Origin: Mucilaginibacter sp. dw_454
Lineage (GTDB): Bacteria > Bacteroidota > Bacteroidia > Sphingobacteriales > Sphingobacteriaceae
DNA length: 64,000 nucleotides
Direction: 5' to 3'
Assembly (NCBI RefSeq): GCF_018449775.1
Contig: NZ_JAAVVB010000008.1
Coordinates: forward strand, 105,787 to 169,786
In this document: positions 8,227 to 17,802 of the stretch, piece by piece
Layout of the letters: the number at the start of each line of letters is the position of its first letter
How positions within the stretch are numbered: position 1 is the stretch's first letter
Notes under the pieces: generated by a model
The model's input: only the letters and a program-made list of their open reading frames with translations
Databases searched by the model: none
What the model was told of the DNA's origin: nothing
Program-made: the position numbers and the translations under genes

Positions 8227-10110
8227 TTATTTTTCAAACCGCTCCAATAGTTCATTTAATGTAAAGGTACTAATTACAGGCTTGCCATTTAACGCCACGT
8301 TTGGCATCTGGCAGGCAAATAGCTGATCTGTCAGCTGGTTCATTTCCTCGGCCGATAGTTTGGTGCCGGATTTGATAGCGGCGTTACGGGCAAGCGACCG
8401 CGCCAGGTTATCGCGCTTGTCTAATTTTAATATGGTTTGGTTGTTTTTAAATCCTTCTAATAAATGCTCTAATAATTCGTGCTCCCCTACATTGTTTAGG
8501 TCCGCAGGGATACCATCTACTATCACGGTGTTCTTTCCAAATTCGCGGATATCAAACCCCAGTGCACGGATATCAGGCATCAGCTCTTTCAATAACTCAA
8601 AATCGGCCCCGTTTAGTGTGAGCGATTGCGGGAACAAGCTTTGCTGACTAACACCCGAATGGTTTTCCAGTTGATGCAAAAATCGCTCGTACAAAATACG
8701 CTCATGCGCCGCCTGCTGATTGATCAGCATAAAACCAGATTTAATTTGCGACATAATAAAACGGTTATGCACCTGGAAAAACTGTTTGTCGCTTGATTTT
8801 GCTATTTCCTGCTCGTTAACCGTTACGCTTTGTTCGGCATGTAGCTCGGTTTGCTCGGCGGATGTGTCCCGTTTGGCAATCTCATATAAGGTATCCCAAT
8901 TTTGGGGGATAGGGTTAATACGATTGCTGCGATCAGAATAATTACCGCCACCACCATTGCCGCCCGATTGCCTTTCAAACGGAATCTCACGGTCGGTTTT
9001 GGCAAAAGGGTTAAAATTTGGATTGAAAGCAATCACCGGCGCTACAATCTCCTCAAATGGTTTTGGGGTGATGAGGTGCTCAATGCTATTCTCCTGGTCA
9101 AAATCCAGGCTTGGCGTAATGTTATATCGGCCCAAAGAACGTTTTACCGCCGACCGGATAATGGCATAAATAGCCTTCTCGTCCTGGTATTTTATTTCTG
9201 TTTTGGTGGGATGTACGTTGATATCAATTTTTGAAGGATCGATATCAATAAATAACACATACAGCGGATAGGTATCGTCAGGCAACAACTCTTCAAAAGC
9301 TGTCAGCACCGCATGGTTCAGATACGGGTCTTTGATAAAGCGGTTGTTCACAAAGAAAAACTGCTCGCCGCGGGTGCGTTTGGCAAACTCGGGCTTGCCC
9401 ACAAAACCACGCAGATTGATGATCGTAGTATCCTCTTCAACCGGCACCAGGCGCTGGTTATAATTATTACCAAACAGGTGAATAATACGCTGCTTTAAGG
9501 TAGTCGCCGGCAAATGGTAAACCTCCTGCCCGTCATGGTGCAACGTAAAAAACACCTCCGGATGCGCCAGGGCCACGCGCTGAAACTCGTCTATAATATG
9601 ACGCATCTCTACCGGGTTACTTTTTAAAAAGTTACGGCGGGCCGGTATGTTGTAAAATAAGTTTTTAACGGATATAGAGCTGCCGGCAGCAGTAGAGCAC
9701 GGCTCCTGCTTGATTACTTCCGACGCTTCAATCGTTATATGACTACCCAGCTCATCTTCATGACGGCGCGTTTTTAATTCAACCTGTGCAATTGCCGCTA
9801 TCGAAGCCATAGCCTCGCCCCTGAAACCCATGGTACGGATAGCAAACAGGTCCTCGGCTTTTTTTATTTTGGAGGTAGCGTGGCGCTCAAAGCACATACG
9901 TGCATCGGTACCGCTCATGCCGCAGCCATTATCTATCACTTGTATTAGCGCTTTGCCGGCATCCTTCACAATCAATTGGATCTTATCCGCCCCGGCGTCA
10001 ATAGCGTTCTCTATCAGTTCTTTTACTGCGGATGCCGGTCGCTGCACCACTTCGCCGGCGGCGATCTGGTTAGCTACTGAATCTGGTAAAAGCTGAATTA
10101 TATCTGACAT
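8227..10110 (-). CDS. mutL: DNA mismatch repair protein MutL
   Basis: This 627-residue protein couples mismatch recognition by MutS to strand removal. The N-terminal GHKL ATPase has ELIENAIDAGA, IQVIDNGCGM, RHATSKI and RTMGFRGEAMASIA. The transducer domain and a glycine/serine-rich linker (about 375-440) follow. The C-terminal dimerisation domain starts near 443. The segment matching the metal-binding endonuclease motif DQHA-x2-E-x4-E reads NQQAAHERILYE (464-475), so the Asp and His are replaced. The later CPHGRP-like element reads ALNGKP. Loss of nicking activity is therefore possible (inference). First gene of the minus-strand operon. Confidence 0.96.
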   Translation of the reverse strand: MSDIIQLLPDSVANQIAAGEVVQRPASAVKELIENAIDAGADKIQLIVKDAGKALIQVIDNGCGMSGTDARMCFERHATSKIKKAEDLFAIRTMGFRGEAMASIAAIAQVELKTRRHEDELGSHITIEASEVIKQEPCSTAAGSSISVKNLFYNIPARRNFLKSNPVEMRHIIDEFQRVALAHPEVFFTLHHDGQEVYHLPATTLKQRIIHLFGNNYNQRLVPVEEDTTIINLRGFVGKPEFAKRTRGEQFFFVNNRFIKDPYLNHAVLTAFEELLPDDTYPLYVLFIDIDPSKIDINVHPTKTEIKYQDEKAIYAIIRSAVKRSLGRYNITPSLDFDQENSIEHLITPKPFEEIVAPVIAFNPNFNPFAKTDREIPFERQSGGNGGGGNYSDRSNRINPIPQNWDTLYEIAKRDTSAEQTELHAEQSVTVNEQEIAKSSDKQFFQVHNRFIMSQIKSGFMLINQQAAHERILYERFLHQLENHSGVSQQSLFPQSLTLNGADFELLKELMPDIRALGFDIREFGKNTVIVDGIPADLNNVGEHELLEHLLEGFKNNQTILKLDKRDNLARSLARNAAIKSGTKLSAEEMNQLTDQLFACQMPNVALNGKPVISTFTLNELLERFEK

Positions 10111-10199
10111 TTATTAAATTTCCCTTCAATTACTTTTGCGCTGCTAAATTAGCTAATTAACGGCACAAGTTTGTATTTTGCACTAACAAACACCTACCT

Positions 10200-11360
10200 A
10201 TGAAACTGATCACATTGCTGCTGTTTTTACTGCCGGTTAGCGCAATTTCACAGAACTTTAGTTATAACCAGGGCGGTACCAGCCAAAAAAACTATTACCA
10301 GGAAATACCTTATCTTAATATTAACGGCAAAATATTTGTCGATGTGGAGATAGCCGGTGGCAAGCATCGCTTTTTATTGGATACCGGCGCACCAACCGCA
10401 ATCAGTAACGAACTGGCGGCGCAGATTGGCGCTAAAGTAATTAACCAATCTACCATTCATGATACCTTTCACCGTACCAACCCGGTAACTACGGTACAGG
10501 CAAATGGCATAAAGCTGGGAGACATTACATTTGACCAGATCCCGGCTATTACCGTAATGTCCGATCTTTATACCTGTTTTGGAGCCGATGGGGTTATAGG
10601 CAGCAACTTATTGCGCAATTCTATCGTCAGTATCGATAGTAAGCGGCATATGATCATCCTTACAGATCAAAAGAAAAAGCTGGCGCTCAAGTCAAAGAAT
10701 AGTGTTGACATGATAACCAACGTCGGTGTACAAAGCGATCCGCAGATAAAAATCGTCCTTAAAAACAAACTTACACTCACCATCCCATTTGATAGCGGCG
10801 ATAACGCCTTTTTGCGCATCGATGATAAAACTGTAAGGGATTTACGGCAATATACCTTATTTGATACCCTGGCAAAAGGTTACGGGGCCAGCGCAATGAG
10901 TATGTTCGGCATGCAGCAGGCCGATATAAAACACCTTTATAAAGTAGTTTTTTTTACCGTTGGGAATGGCCGTTTTGATAATCTGATCATCGAAAGTAAC
11001 AAGGAGGTCATCCCGGCGATTGGCAGCAAATTGTTAGCGTATGGCGTAGCGACCCTCGACTTCATCCACAGCAAATTTTACTTTGATGCCTATCAGATCG
11101 AAACAGATCTTTCAGAAAAACAGTGGCCGCTCAGGCCTACTTTTGTTGGCAAACTCATTATAGGCGTAGTATGGGACAAGGCTAGTGACATTGTAAAGCA
11201 AGGCGAGCAAATCATTGCCATTGATGATAGGGATTATAGCAATGCCACATTATGTGAGCTATTGAATGACACTCCCCCGCTTTACGGCAAAGAGCAAGCT
11301 ACACTCACCCTTAAAAATGCCCAAGGCGAGATCCGTAAGGTAACCATTAAAAAAGAATGA
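10200..11360 (+). CDS. Secreted aspartyl protease-like protein with PDZ-like C-terminus (copy 1)
   Basis: A 386-residue protein with a signal peptide (MKLITLLLFLLPVSAIS). A retropepsin-like Asp-Thr-Gly lies at 61-63 in RFLLDTGAPT, followed by the flap-like and GVIGSNLLR segments typical of clan AA proteases. A second Asp-Ser-Gly is found at 198-200 (IPFDSGDN), so the chain has two acidic half-sites like pepsin. The C-terminal about 85 residues (VKQGEQIIAIDDRDYS onward) look like a PDZ domain. It is one of a tandem pair; the next gene starts within its stop codon (ATGA). Substrate is unknown, location is probably periplasm or cell surface. Confidence 0.75.
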   Translation: MKLITLLLFLLPVSAISQNFSYNQGGTSQKNYYQEIPYLNINGKIFVDVEIAGGKHRFLLDTGAPTAISNELAAQIGAKVINQSTIHDTFHRTNPVTTVQANGIKLGDITFDQIPAITVMSDLYTCFGADGVIGSNLLRNSIVSIDSKRHMIILTDQKKKLALKSKNSVDMITNVGVQSDPQIKIVLKNKLTLTIPFDSGDNAFLRIDDKTVRDLRQYTLFDTLAKGYGASAMSMFGMQQADIKHLYKVVFFTVGNGRFDNLIIESNKEVIPAIGSKLLAYGVATLDFIHSKFYFDAYQIETDLSEKQWPLRPTFVGKLIIGVVWDKASDIVKQGEQIIAIDDRDYSNATLCELLNDTPPLYGKEQATLTLKNAQGEIRKVTIKKE

Positions 11361-12547
11361 AAGCTATGAAACTAATCACATTACTGCTTTTGTTGCTCTC
11401 TTTAGGCGCTTTTGCGCAAACTGGTACCTACAACCAGGGTGGACCGGCTCAAAAAAATTATTATTGCGAAATACCATTCGAGAATATATATGGCAAGCTG
11501 TTTTTAAACGTCGAGCTAGCCGGCAAAAAGCATCGTTTTTTATTTGATACCGGTTCGCCCGTGTTCGTAACTCCCGAATTGGCTGCCGGGCTTAAAGCTA
11601 AGGTGCTCACGAAAGCTGCATCTACCGATGCTTATATGCATACCGACACCTCAATCGTAGTCCAGGTTAATGGCATTAAGCTGGGTGACATTACTTTTAA
11701 TGGGATTCCGGCAATCTCAGCGTCTCCGGATTTTTATAAATGTTACGGGATAGATGGGGTAATTGGCAGCAACCTGTTACGCAAGTCCATCGTTAGTATT
11801 GATAACAAACGGCATGTTATCATCCTTACTGATCAGGCAGATAAACTTCACCTCGACCCCAAGAATAGTATGCCGTTTTCGTTCAAAGAAGGTCCGCAAA
11901 GCGATCCGGTTATTCATATGGTTATGGCCAATAAACTCGATCGGAATAACCCCATCAACATCAATATTCCGTTTGATACCGGCGACGAGGATTTTATAAG
12001 AATTGGCGATAACGAAGTTTCACAACTCAATAAATATAGCGTATTTGATACCTTAGCCAAAGGCTACGGCGCCAGCGCATTAAGTTATGGCGGTTTGCAG
12101 GACGCAGCCACTAAGTATCTTTACAAGGTGGCGCCATTTATGGTAGGTAATGCGCAGTTTTACAACCTGACCATAGAAAGCAATAAGGAGACAATACCGG
12201 CCATTGGAAGCAAGCTATTGAATTATGGGACGGTTACGCTGGACTACATCAACGAAAAATTTTATTTTGATGCCTATACCACGGTAAATGATCTGACCGA
12301 AAAGCACTGGCCCGTCGACCCCGCTTTCGTAAACAATAAATTTATAATCGGGATGGTTTGGGATCAGGCCAGGCTGCTGTTAAAACCAGGCGAACAGATC
12401 ATGGCGGTAAACGATAAGGATTGCAGTAATATTACCATGTGCGACCTGCTGCAAAGCGGCCCTGGTTTGCATGCCGATGACCTGGCCACACTAACGCTTA
12501 AAAACGCCAAAGGCGAGATCCGCAAGGTAACCATCAGGCGGCGGTAG
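11357..12547 (+). CDS. Secreted aspartyl protease-like protein with PDZ-like C-terminus (copy 2)
   Basis: A 396-residue paralogue of the preceding gene, alike over its whole length (shared KHRFL-DTG, YGIDGVIGSNLLR, YGASAL, IPAIGSKLL). Here both acidic sites are DTG (RFLFDTGSP near residue 65, and IPFDTGDE near 211), so both half-sites are intact. The PDZ-like end begins around LKPGEQIMAVNDKD. The ATG at 11357 overlaps the upstream stop and suggests coupled translation. Comparison with copy 1 makes the ATG at 11366 (MKLITLL) an equally good start. A tandem duplication that has diverged in its second active-site motif. Confidence 0.75.
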   Translation: MKAMKLITLLLLLLSLGAFAQTGTYNQGGPAQKNYYCEIPFENIYGKLFLNVELAGKKHRFLFDTGSPVFVTPELAAGLKAKVLTKAASTDAYMHTDTSIVVQVNGIKLGDITFNGIPAISASPDFYKCYGIDGVIGSNLLRKSIVSIDNKRHVIILTDQADKLHLDPKNSMPFSFKEGPQSDPVIHMVMANKLDRNNPININIPFDTGDEDFIRIGDNEVSQLNKYSVFDTLAKGYGASALSYGGLQDAATKYLYKVAPFMVGNAQFYNLTIESNKETIPAIGSKLLNYGTVTLDYINEKFYFDAYTTVNDLTEKHWPVDPAFVNNKFIIGMVWDQARLLLKPGEQIMAVNDKDCSNITMCDLLQSGPGLHADDLATLTLKNAKGEIRKVTIRRR

Positions 12548-12633
12548 CCTGGCCCCGTAATATTTAAGATACTGGCCTAACTTTCTTCTGCTCCGGTTGT
12601 ATATACTTTATATTTACAGCACATTACCACCGT

Positions 12634-14265
12634 ATGAAGAAATTATGGCCCCTGCTGTTGCTTTTTGTAGCAGCCTGTAAGCAAAAGGAGTACAATGCCG
12701 ATCTGTTTGTAAAAAATGCGGTAGTTTATACTGTCGACAGCGCGTTTACTGTAACCAATTCATTTGTGGTTGATGGCGGGAGGATTGTGGCAGTTGGCGA
12801 TTCGACTACTTTATCCGAAAAATATCTGGCCCGCGAGGTGATTGATGCCCGGGGCAAAACCGTTTATCCGGGTTTTATAGATGCACATGCTCACTTCCTG
12901 GAATATGGACTGGGTCTGCAACAAGTAAATCTGAAAGAGCTGAAAAGCTGGCAACAGGTACTGGATTCGGTTAAAGAGTACGCTACAAAAAACCCTGAAG
13001 GTTGGGTGGTGGGCAATGGCTGGGATCAGAATTTATGGGTCGGCAGTAAATTTCCGGATAAAACTAAGCTGGATGCGCTATTCCCGGTGCGCCCTGTAAT
13101 TTTGAACCGGGTTGACGGCCATGGCGTTATTGTAAACCAGGCTGCTTTAAATATAGCCGGTATTAAGCCCGGGCAAACCATACCCGGAGGCGAAATTGAA
13201 ACCGTAAACGGCAAGCTTACCGGCGTTTTATTGGATAATGCGGTAGGCATTGTCACCCGCAAGATCCCCGATCCCAGCGATACACTGATTACCAATGCGC
13301 TACTAGCCGCCCAGCGCAATTGCATTGCCGACGGTTTAACCACCGTTGACGATTGCGGGTTACCTTATACCATGGTAAATACCATTTCAGAACTACAGCA
13401 CCGCGGCTCGTTAAAAATGAGGATGTATGTACTGCTATCTGATCGCCAGGAAAACTATGATTACTTATTTAAACGCGGTGTATACAAAACTCCGGGATTG
13501 GACGTGCGCGGCTTTAAAGTTTATGCTGACGGCGCGTTGGGTTCGCGTGGGGCAGCATTATTAAAGCCCTATTCAGACCAGGCTAACTGGAATGGCTTTT
13601 TACGCAACAATCAAAAACATTTTGCAGATGTGGCCATGCTTATCGCTGCCAAAGGTTTTCAGATGGCTACCCATGCCATTGGCGATTCGGCCAACCGGGT
13701 AATGCTGAAAATATATGCCAGCGTACTAAAAGGCAAGAATGATCGCCGCTGGCGGATAGAGCACTCGCAGGTAATTGCTCCCGAGGATCTGGATATGTTT
13801 GGTAAATATAATATCATCCCATCGGTACAACCTACGCACGCTACTTCTGACATGTACTGGGCGGGCCAGCGCCTGGGGCCAAAGCGTTTAAAAACAGCCT
13901 ATGCTTATAAACAACTGCTGGCGCAAAACGGCTGGCTGCCTTTAGGTACCGATTTCCCGGTAGAGGATATTAACCCGCTTTATACTTTTTATGCCGCAGT
14001 GGTACGCAAAGATCTAAAGGGCTTCCCGGCCAAAGGTTTCCAGATGGAAAATGCCTTAACCCGCGAAGAAGCATTAAGAGGCATGACAATATGGGCGGCA
14101 AAAGCTAACTTTGAAGAGAAAGAAAAAGGCAGTATTGAGGTGGGTAAATATGCCGACTTTGTCATTACCGACAAGGACCTGATGAAAGACAATAGCGCCG
14201 ATTTGCCAAAGATCAAAATATTAAAAACCTATATAAACGGAGAAAAAGTATATGAAAGAAAATAA
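12634..14265 (+). CDS. Amidohydrolase family lipoprotein (YtcJ-like)
   Basis: A 543-residue metal-dependent hydrolase of the amidohydrolase superfamily. A lipobox (FVAAC, Cys15) marks it as a lipoprotein. The HxH metal motif is GFIDAHAHFLEYG, after the usual beta-sandwich start (NAVVYTVDS). Later features are DGALGSRGAALLKPY, MATHAIGDSAN, RWRIEHSQVI and LGTDFPVEDINPLYTFYAAV, all typical of the YtcJ branch, whose members hydrolyse various amides and carbamates. It overlaps the next gene by 14 bp, so the two are probably translated from one message. The real substrate is not predictable. Confidence 0.88.
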   Translation: MKKLWPLLLLFVAACKQKEYNADLFVKNAVVYTVDSAFTVTNSFVVDGGRIVAVGDSTTLSEKYLAREVIDARGKTVYPGFIDAHAHFLEYGLGLQQVNLKELKSWQQVLDSVKEYATKNPEGWVVGNGWDQNLWVGSKFPDKTKLDALFPVRPVILNRVDGHGVIVNQAALNIAGIKPGQTIPGGEIETVNGKLTGVLLDNAVGIVTRKIPDPSDTLITNALLAAQRNCIADGLTTVDDCGLPYTMVNTISELQHRGSLKMRMYVLLSDRQENYDYLFKRGVYKTPGLDVRGFKVYADGALGSRGAALLKPYSDQANWNGFLRNNQKHFADVAMLIAAKGFQMATHAIGDSANRVMLKIYASVLKGKNDRRWRIEHSQVIAPEDLDMFGKYNIIPSVQPTHATSDMYWAGQRLGPKRLKTAYAYKQLLAQNGWLPLGTDFPVEDINPLYTFYAAVVRKDLKGFPAKGFQMENALTREEALRGMTIWAAKANFEEKEKGSIEVGKYADFVITDKDLMKDNSADLPKIKILKTYINGEKVYERK

Positions 14266-16057
14266 GCTGAATTGCTTAATATTATTGCTACTGGCATTTA
14301 CCTTATTTAATTCTGCATGTGCGCAAACCTCCGGTCAGGCCTATTTAAAAGAAGAGAAGCTTGTCGAGAAATCGACCGTGCTTTTAAACAACGAAGACTA
14401 CCTGGTACCGCTGCGAAACATTGGTAATCTAAAAATCGTCAGCATGCATTTGTCAAACCCATATGCGCGGGCTTTTGATAGTTTGCTGAATAAATACACA
14501 AAAGTTACCTCGCTTGATATTGCTGATCATACAGGCCGCACGGTATCTAATCTTAAGACTGATATCCGTTTATACAATACACTTATTATCCAGGTTACCG
14601 AGGCCGATTTGAGCAGTACTACGCTGATGCAACTCATCACCGATCATCAAAAAAAGAAAAATATAATTGTAGTTTATTGGGGCAAATCATCAGGTTTGTC
14701 AAAGCTAGATGAGATTACCGCCCCTATCCTTTACTCCGAAAAAGCAACTGACGTAGGAGCACAATTTGCGGCACAGGCTATATTCGGTGGTGTGGCTATC
14801 ACCCAAAAACTAACTGAAAATATCAATCCGCATTATAAATCAGGGATGGGTTATCTCACTGAGAAAACCCGCCTGGAATATACGGTGCCCGAGGCCGTCG
14901 GCATTAACAGCAGTAACCTGCAGGACATCGACAAAATAGCCCGCGAAGCGATGGACGAGCATGCTACGCCGGGTTGTGTAGTTTTAGTAGCAAAGGATGG
15001 CAAAGTGATCTTCAACAAGGCCTACGGTTATCACACCTATGCAGCCGATGCGCCTGATAAGCTGACCGATATTTTCGATATCGCTTCCATGACCAAGATC
15101 TCGGCTACCACAATGGCTACAATGCAATTATATGACGAGGGCAAGTTAAACCTTGACTCTACCATCGCCAATTATTGGTCGGTTACTAAAAATACCAATA
15201 AAGCCGGATTGAAACTACGCGAGATCTTGACGCACCAGGCCGGCTTGATCCCGGATATCCCTGGTTTTGACCGGATAAAACCTGCCGATCATATCGCTGA
15301 CTCATCTGCAGCTTACCCGATAAAGGTTAATAACGGTTACTTTCTGCGTAAAAACTATTATACCGATATCATGCTGCCGGCTATGCTCAACTCGCCACTA
15401 AAAACGCGCGGGCAATATGTGTACAGCGATTTGAGCATGATCTTTATGCAACAGGTAGTGGAGAATATCACTAAAACACCTTTGCAGGATTATGTACAGC
15501 AGCAATTTTATACCCGGCTAAGCATGCAGACCGCAGGCTTTTTGCCGCTTTACCGTTTCTCGCCGGATAGGATTATACCATCAGAGGATGAGCAGGAGTA
15601 TCGCCACTCTGAATTGATAGGTTATGTCAACGATCCAACGGCTGCTTTAATGGGTGGCGTAGCAGGCCATGCGGGGGTGTTTGCCAGTGCAAATGACATT
15701 GCTATACTTTACCAGATGGTATTGAACAAAGGTATTTACGGTGGCGATGTATTCTTTAAGCCAGAGACAGTTGATCTGTTTACCGCCAAGCAATCGGCTG
15801 TTAGTCGCCGTGGCTTAGGTTTTGACCGTTGGGACCCGATACCCGAGCATCATTATCCGTCGGAATTAGCATCGCCCGAAAGTTATGGCCATACCGGCTA
15901 TACCGGCACCTGCGTTTGGGTCGATCCTAAATATAACCTGGTATACGTATTCCTGGCTAACCGTTGTTACCCAAAAGTGGGCAGTAAATTGGGGAGTTTG
16001 AATATTCGCCCAAGAATACAGGATGTTGTTTACAAGGCCATTGCTAAAGGAAAGTAA
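14252..16057 (+). CDS. Serine hydrolase (beta-lactamase fold) with GH3 C-terminal-like leader domain
   Basis: The protein has 601 residues. A signal peptide (to about SACA) is followed by a region of about 180 residues that resembles the C-terminal domain of GH3 enzymes (VEKSTVLLNNEDYLVPL is the usual opening). From about 210 comes a class C beta-lactamase-like domain with the Ser-x-x-Lys motif SMTK at 279-282, a YSD in place of YxN, and HTG as the third motif (YGHTGYTG). In Bacteroidota a GH3 N-acetylglucosaminidase is often fused to such a serine hydrolase; here the catalytic GH3 barrel is absent. A role in cell-wall peptide or ester hydrolysis is likely but unproved. Confidence 0.82.
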   Translation: MKENKLNCLILLLLAFTLFNSACAQTSGQAYLKEEKLVEKSTVLLNNEDYLVPLRNIGNLKIVSMHLSNPYARAFDSLLNKYTKVTSLDIADHTGRTVSNLKTDIRLYNTLIIQVTEADLSSTTLMQLITDHQKKKNIIVVYWGKSSGLSKLDEITAPILYSEKATDVGAQFAAQAIFGGVAITQKLTENINPHYKSGMGYLTEKTRLEYTVPEAVGINSSNLQDIDKIAREAMDEHATPGCVVLVAKDGKVIFNKAYGYHTYAADAPDKLTDIFDIASMTKISATTMATMQLYDEGKLNLDSTIANYWSVTKNTNKAGLKLREILTHQAGLIPDIPGFDRIKPADHIADSSAAYPIKVNNGYFLRKNYYTDIMLPAMLNSPLKTRGQYVYSDLSMIFMQQVVENITKTPLQDYVQQQFYTRLSMQTAGFLPLYRFSPDRIIPSEDEQEYRHSELIGYVNDPTAALMGGVAGHAGVFASANDIAILYQMVLNKGIYGGDVFFKPETVDLFTAKQSAVSRRGLGFDRWDPIPEHHYPSELASPESYGHTGYTGTCVWVDPKYNLVYVFLANRCYPKVGSKLGSLNIRPRIQDVVYKAIAKGK

Positions 16058-16081
16058 TTAACCCAACTTGTCATTTCGAAA

Positions 16082-16504
16082 TCAGAGCACCTGATTAAAC
16101 TCCAGCCGTTCTCCATCGGGCCCGGTAATATTAAAATACTTACAGCCGTTTTTCCAAAACTGCAAAAACACCGGCTCGGGTTCTATAATGTTAAAGCCGC
16201 CGTGTTGCATTATAGCGTAAGCTTCGTCAATATCGGCCACGTCAAAAGCAACGTGGTCAATATGGCCGTCTTTGCGGGCGGCAATTTCAGGTAAGATAGC
16301 AGCAGGCATTTGGTATAGTTCAATGATCATGTTATGACGCTTCATCATCACACAAGTACCTTGCTCGCCGTTATGGTCGAAATGCCTTTCCATCACATTT
16401 AAGAAACCAAGCCTGCTGTAAAACGAAGCGGAATTTACCACATTGGTTACCGGTATGCCTATATGCTGTATGGCTTTGATATCGAGCTTTATTGCTGTTT
16501 CCAT
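16082..16504 (-). CDS. VOC (glyoxalase) family protein
   Basis: A 140-residue single vicinal-oxygen-chelate protein. The opening AIQHIGIPVTNVVNSASFYSRLGF and the closing YFNITGPDGERLEFNQ match the two paired beta-alpha-beta-beta-beta modules. Candidate metal ligands are His15, Glu61 (MIIELY), His86 (HIDHVAFDV) and Glu136 (RLEFNQ), consistent with a glyoxalase I-like or methylmalonyl-CoA epimerase-like site. It stands alone, convergent with the serine hydrolase gene (24 bp apart), and divergent from bshA. Substrate cannot be told. Confidence 0.82.
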   Translation of the reverse strand: METAIKLDIKAIQHIGIPVTNVVNSASFYSRLGFLNVMERHFDHNGEQGTCVMMKRHNMIIELYQMPAAILPEIAARKDGHIDHVAFDVADIDEAYAIMQHGGFNIIEPEPVFLQFWKNGCKYFNITGPDGERLEFNQVL

Positions 16505-16648
16505 TTTTGAAGGTATTACTAAATAACGGCAAAAAGGAGGTGTAGTGTTTTCCTTAACAAATTAATATTACAAAATGCAAACACTTAATCGCCAAATTGC
16601 TGTTAAACTTGCATAATTAATTATCACAACAAGCCAGATCTACCTTAA

Positions 16649-17788
16649 ATGAAAATCGGAATTGTCTGTTACCCAACCTTTGGTGGTAGCGGTGTTGTAG
16701 CAACCGAGCTGGGCAAGGCCCTGGCCGATAACGGTCACCAGGTGCATTTTATCACCTATAACCAGCCTGCCCGCCTGGATTTTTTCTCTGAAAACCTTTT
16801 TTACCACGAAGTTTCGGTATCTAAATATCCACTATTTGATTACCCGCCATATGAGCTTGCCCTGGCCAGCCGATTGGTAGATGTGGTGCGTTTTGAGAAA
16901 CTGGATATTCTGCATGTACATTACGCTATTCCGCATGCTTCGGCTGCGTTTATGGCTAAACAGATCTTGCTAACCTACGGCATCTATATCCCGGTAGTTA
17001 CTACGCTGCACGGTACAGATATTACGCTGGTAGGTAAAGACCGCACCTACAAACCGGTGGTTACTTTTTCTATCAATAAATCTGACGGTGTTACCGCCGT
17101 TTCTGAGAATCTAAAGAAAGACACTTACGAGTTTTTTGATATTGAGAACGATATCCGGGTGATCCCTAACTTTATCGACCTAAAACGTTTTAACCTGCAG
17201 GCGAAGGACCACTTTAAAAGAGCCATAGCGCCCGAGGGCGAAAAAATACTGATCCACACGTCCAACTTCCGTAAAGTAAAACGTACAGATGATGTGGTAA
17301 GGATCTTTGCCAGGATCCGCGAAAAGATCCCCTCAAAATTATTAATGGTGGGCGACGGCGGCGAGCGCAGCGATTGCGAGCAATTGTGCCGCGATTTAGG
17401 AGTTACTGACGATGTACGCTTTTTGGGTAAACAAGATGCTATTGAAGAGATTCTTTCGGTGTCTGATCTGTTCCTGATGCCGTCGCAGTCTGAAAGTTTT
17501 GGTTTGGCAGCGTTAGAAGCCATGGCTTGCAAGGTACCCGTAATCAGTTCGAACGCCGGCGGTTTACCTGAACTGAATGTAGATGGTGTAACCGGTTACC
17601 TGAAAGATATTGGCGATGTGGAGGGCATGGCAGAAAAATCAATCTATATTCTGAGCGACGAGGCCCGTTTAGCAACGTTTAAAGAAAATGCTTTGGCCCG
17701 TGCTAAAGAGTTTGACCTGGCTAAGATTTTGCCAGTGTATGAGAATTACTATCTGGAGGTGATTGAGAAAAGTAAGGCGACTCAATAA
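16649..17788 (+). CDS. bshA: N-acetyl-alpha-D-glucosaminyl L-malate synthase
   Basis: A 379-residue GT4 glycosyltransferase that makes the first intermediate of bacillithiol from UDP-GlcNAc and L-malate. The N-terminal pattern IGIVCYPTFGGSGVVATELGKALA is specific to BshA. HVHYAIPHASAA and TTLHGTDITLVG follow. The donor-site motif is SQSESFGLAALEAMACKVPVISSNAGGLPE. Length is typical. No bshB or bshC lies in the window, which is usual because the genes are scattered in this phylum. The upstream 144 bp divides it from a divergent VOC gene. Confidence 0.93.
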   Translation: MKIGIVCYPTFGGSGVVATELGKALADNGHQVHFITYNQPARLDFFSENLFYHEVSVSKYPLFDYPPYELALASRLVDVVRFEKLDILHVHYAIPHASAAFMAKQILLTYGIYIPVVTTLHGTDITLVGKDRTYKPVVTFSINKSDGVTAVSENLKKDTYEFFDIENDIRVIPNFIDLKRFNLQAKDHFKRAIAPEGEKILIHTSNFRKVKRTDDVVRIFARIREKIPSKLLMVGDGGERSDCEQLCRDLGVTDDVRFLGKQDAIEEILSVSDLFLMPSQSESFGLAALEAMACKVPVISSNAGGLPELNVDGVTGYLKDIGDVEGMAEKSIYILSDEARLATFKENALARAKEFDLAKILPVYENYYLEVIEKSKATQ

Positions 17789-17802
17789 TATCCTGACAAC
17801 CG

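Noticed and set aside
8902..9234. 110-codon plus-strand frame within mutL
   Set aside because: Antisense shadow of a conserved gene with no recognisable features.
16534..16542. Perfect Shine-Dalgarno sequence AAGGAGGTG
   Set aside because: Only a six-codon frame follows it and the bshA start is over 100 bp away, so it seems to be coincidence.
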